A DNA stretch of 64,000 nucleotides from assembly GCF_021130785.1 (NCBI RefSeq), contig NC_060210.1, positions 187,744,501 to 187,808,500 on the forward strand, written 5' to 3'. The notes under the pieces were generated by a model that saw nothing but the letters and a program-made list of their open reading frames with translations, ran no database searches and had not been told where the DNA came from. Of this stretch, positions 61,080 to 64,000 are shown piece by piece. Each line of letters begins with the position of its first letter. The first letter of the stretch is position 1. A program made the position numbers and the translations under genes. Source of the stretch: Homalodisca vitripennis (taxonomy: Eukaryota > Arthropoda > Insecta > Hemiptera > Cicadellidae).

Positions 61080-64000
61080 TTACAGCACTAGACTTTATAA
61101 ATTTAATAAATTAATTTCATTGCACGAGTATATCTTATACACAGGAGCTGTATTCTCCAGTGATAAAAATATTTGATATTTAAATGATTGGAAATACTTC
61201 TTACGTTGTAAGGGCACTATTCTAATAATATGCAAGCACACGTAGAAGAACACAAGTGTTGTTTCTATGTTAAGCAGTAAATGGAATATTATCAAACGGT
61301 TATCATGTTCTGAGCTGTGTTATGTTCTTATAAGTGTGCTTGCTCAAATTTCGTTCACAACTTATACAATATTTTATAAAAAAATGGAGTATTTACCATT
61401 ATTTTGAAATTCACCCCTCATCAATCCTTTAATCTGTAATCCCCGTCATTTTTAAGCTGTAAAATGGCTCTTTATGGTTTAAACACGTGACAATGCAGGT
61501 TAAATGGTCACTCATAATACCAATGTAAAGAAATTGACTTTTTTTATTAAAAATCAGGACTTCCAACAGACCGATGCTTACCATATGAAACATTGATTTA
61601 ATTATAGTAGATACAGAGATTTAAATCCCATTTCAAGCATGTAGGTTAATTTCTTAACTTATTAGGCGGAAATTGGATTTATTTCATCAATAACTCATTG
61701 AATAAAGATAAACTACTGTTGTTGACATTCATTGCTCCTCGAATACATTTATGAAGTTTTTAAAGTCTGCAGTTCAGTTTGTTCTCAAAACTTACTGAAA
61801 GGCATACGAAGGAACAAATGAAATATTGGCAGCATCTTGAATGCTAGGTTACAGTTTTAAGATTTTTTCTTTGCCTTTTCCATATTTTCCGAAATAATTA
61901 GGTTCAACAAATAAAAAATATGCATCCTTAATTTACGAGATGTATGATTTCACCCGACAATGTAACATAAAGGATAAGCATGCAATTGACTTATTCGCCA
62001 AATAAATACTTCAATATATATTTCATTAACACCTTCACTAAGTAAAATTAGCTCTGAGCTTCTCGTTTGAATTTCAAAGTTCAAGAAAAAAAGAATAAAA
62101 GGATGTTCATCTAGTTACTATGCTCTTTGGTAATCTTAATAAGTAATTAAATGCTTTATTTGACAAAATATATACGGTTGCTCTTTACAGTGTTGCTTTC
62201 AATTAATATCCAAACCATTATTTCATTACTGGAGGTAGAAATATTATTACTATTACACGACTTTAGTGAAAGCTAAGTAAACTAAGAAAACTGTATTGTA
62301 TATGTAACACTGTAGTACAGTTTAGATGAGTTTAGATATTAATGAAATAGCAGTGCTGCAGATTTAGATTGAATTTAGATTGAGAAAATTTTTAACTAGG
62401 ATAATAGATAATAAATATGATAATCTTTTAAAAGGCTTTGCTGAGGTTGCATGCAGAATTTTGAATCTAAAGCTCGCGTCAGGTTTTAGATGTATTCCTG
62501 TCAGATGGACATATAAAAAACTGCATAATTATGAAAGAAATTTTTTGTCCAGCGGTGGATACATTATAAATTGACACTAATTAGTATCTATATATAACTG
62601 AGCCAACCTCTATGGTTGGACACGCACTATCTTTAAACTAATTTTTCTTACAGTATAAATGACATTTTGGGCAAATTTTAAAGGCTAATATTATGCCCAA
62701 AAATTATGCCGAGAAATAAAAATATAACTTGTATTATGATTGTAGTAATTATGATGGCAATCGCAATCGACAAACACAACCTGCTTCTGAATAGGATTGA
62801 AACGCTCTCCTTGGAACGGACGATATTCTGTTGGAAACAGCCAAAACCCTTTTTTAAACTAATTAAATATCTTTTATATACCTGTGTTATATGTGTTGTG
62901 TGCCATCTTTATGGTTTTTAAAACGCAATACCTACTGTATAGCGCCAATCCAATAAGTACAGCAGAAATGAAATGAGTATTAAACAATATTTTGTCAGTC
63001 AAAGAACCCGACACAATCAGCCTTAGGAATCATCGCCGCAATCTACAAGGAACAAATGAACAGATGAAGTATGGCGTAATATGAAGGGCCTTTATTTATA
63101 CTTTTTACCGTTCAATATTTTTAAAGTATTAAAATGATATTTTAATTTATGAGAGATATTTTAATACGTCAAGGATACAAAATTATAGATTTTTTAGAAA
63201 TTTCAATGATTTTTTGCACAGTAACAGCAAATTTAAAAGAGTAGTTCACAATAAAATTATTTATTTGCAGCTATTTTCGTTTACATATTTTCATATTTAT
63301 AATCAACGGGTAAGTGCTAGTAATAATGCAAAGAATACGAGTACCGTGAAAAAGTCCAGAAATATTATTTATGTATATGATAAAGGTTTCATAGCATTTA
63401 AATGAATTATTATATTTTTAAGTACATATTATTTTATTTTTGGATACCTAATAATGGGTAAAAAAGTACCTACTTGTTTGTGATACATATTTACAGTTTA
63501 TAGAGTTACAATATTGGGTAACTATCGGAATAAATAAAGAATCTTAAAGTGAATAAACCCCAACACCTTATGAATTTATTCAGTAATATATTGCTTGGCT
63601 AGGAAAAGAATAAGTCATCAAAAACTAATAAGTACTAGTGTTTTTACACAGTAAACCAATGGTTTTAGTCTTCAATTATTTGCTATGTTAATATGACATA
63701 AATCAAATACTGTCATGTTTACTAGTTGCAAGTATATTTTCAAAGGAATAAAATGTCCTATGATCTACAGAGCTGACAAAAAATAGCAGCCACGAATTGT
63801 AATATAGGTTTAAAACGTATTAAGTTTAATATAACTTAAGAATCGTTCTGCTGTTTGCGCTCGTCTTCATTTTAAAAGCTATCCCGAACTATCGCTTCCA
63901 TAGCCGTATGTTGTACATCGAAGTCTATTTCAATAAAGTAATATTAATGAAATAATAAACTTAAATACTAACAAATTACCGTGATAAGTATTTATTGACG
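61080..64000. other. Copy C right arm to the window edge, no genes seen
   Basis: Collinear with A 7,420-10,213 with many small indels. Short ORFs at 62,380-62,921 and 63,214-63,405 have no counterpart frame in A and are probably chance. Confidence 0.55.

Larger units (their letters stand above)
43600..64000 (+). repeat. Copy C of the duplicated block, enlarged by insertions
   Basis: The left arm, 43.6-48.6 kb, matches B 18.1-20.4 kb but is enlarged by extra DNA at about 44.34-46.06 kb, 46.75-46.96 kb and 47.08-47.75 kb. The remainder matches A from its first base, and is enlarged by a LINE fragment (49.3-50.95 kb), a tandem triplication (55.6-59.4 kb) and a 402-bp insertion (60.66-61.06 kb). 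Similarity to A runs to the last base of the window, so C continues beyond it. Divergence from A is uneven: about three quarters identity around 51.5-53 kb, but roughly 97% around 54.0-54.2 kb. Confidence 0.88.

Overview
The window is AT-rich animal nuclear DNA, almost certainly from an insect and probably a hemipteran. This rests on the transposon families present (mariner relic, mariner-type deletion derivative, non-autonomous Helitron, 5'-truncated R1/Jockey-type LINE), on intron-style AG/GTAAGT signals, and on arthropod Inr-type (TCAGT) core promoters. No feature looks bacterial, and no complete protein-coding gene can be read. Nearly all long ORFs here are chance ORFs in AT-rich intergenic or intronic DNA.

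The main architecture is a large dispersed/tandem duplication present three times in the same orientation. Copy A runs from the left edge to about 10.2 kb. Copy B runs from about 18.1 to 26.2 kb. Copy C runs from about 43.6 kb to the right edge. B and C share a left arm (18.1-20.4 kb = 43.6-48.6 kb) holding the best exon candidate, a 110-bp exon at 19,637 in B. The corresponding exon in C is broken by a long-inverted-repeat transposon, a one-base insertion and a stop. A, B and C share a middle arm holding small exon-like segments with conserved splice signals (45 bp and 67 bp). Only A and C share the right arm (5.2-10.2 kb = 55.9-64.0 kb).

Comparing the three copies gives internally controlled 'empty sites'. 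A 225-bp mariner-type deletion derivative is present only in A. A Helitron is present only in B. A minus-strand R1/Jockey-like LINE fragment, a 402-bp element with an 11-bp target duplication and a 1.27-kb tandem triplication are present only in C. Each copy also carries its own short tandem duplications (30, 78, 83 and 220 bp units).

The single-copy stretches are 10.2-18.1 kb and 26.2-43.6 kb. They are mostly featureless AT-rich DNA with a LINE 3' tail (26.4 kb), microsatellites, a mariner relic (42.9-43.6 kb) and two candidate transcription starts. One is on the plus strand at 27,812, followed by a 122-nt leader ending in ATG and a GTGAGT donor. One is on the minus strand at 40,712, with an Inr, a near-consensus DPE and an 82-nt leader ending at a GTAAGT donor. 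The genes these would serve cannot be assembled from the window.
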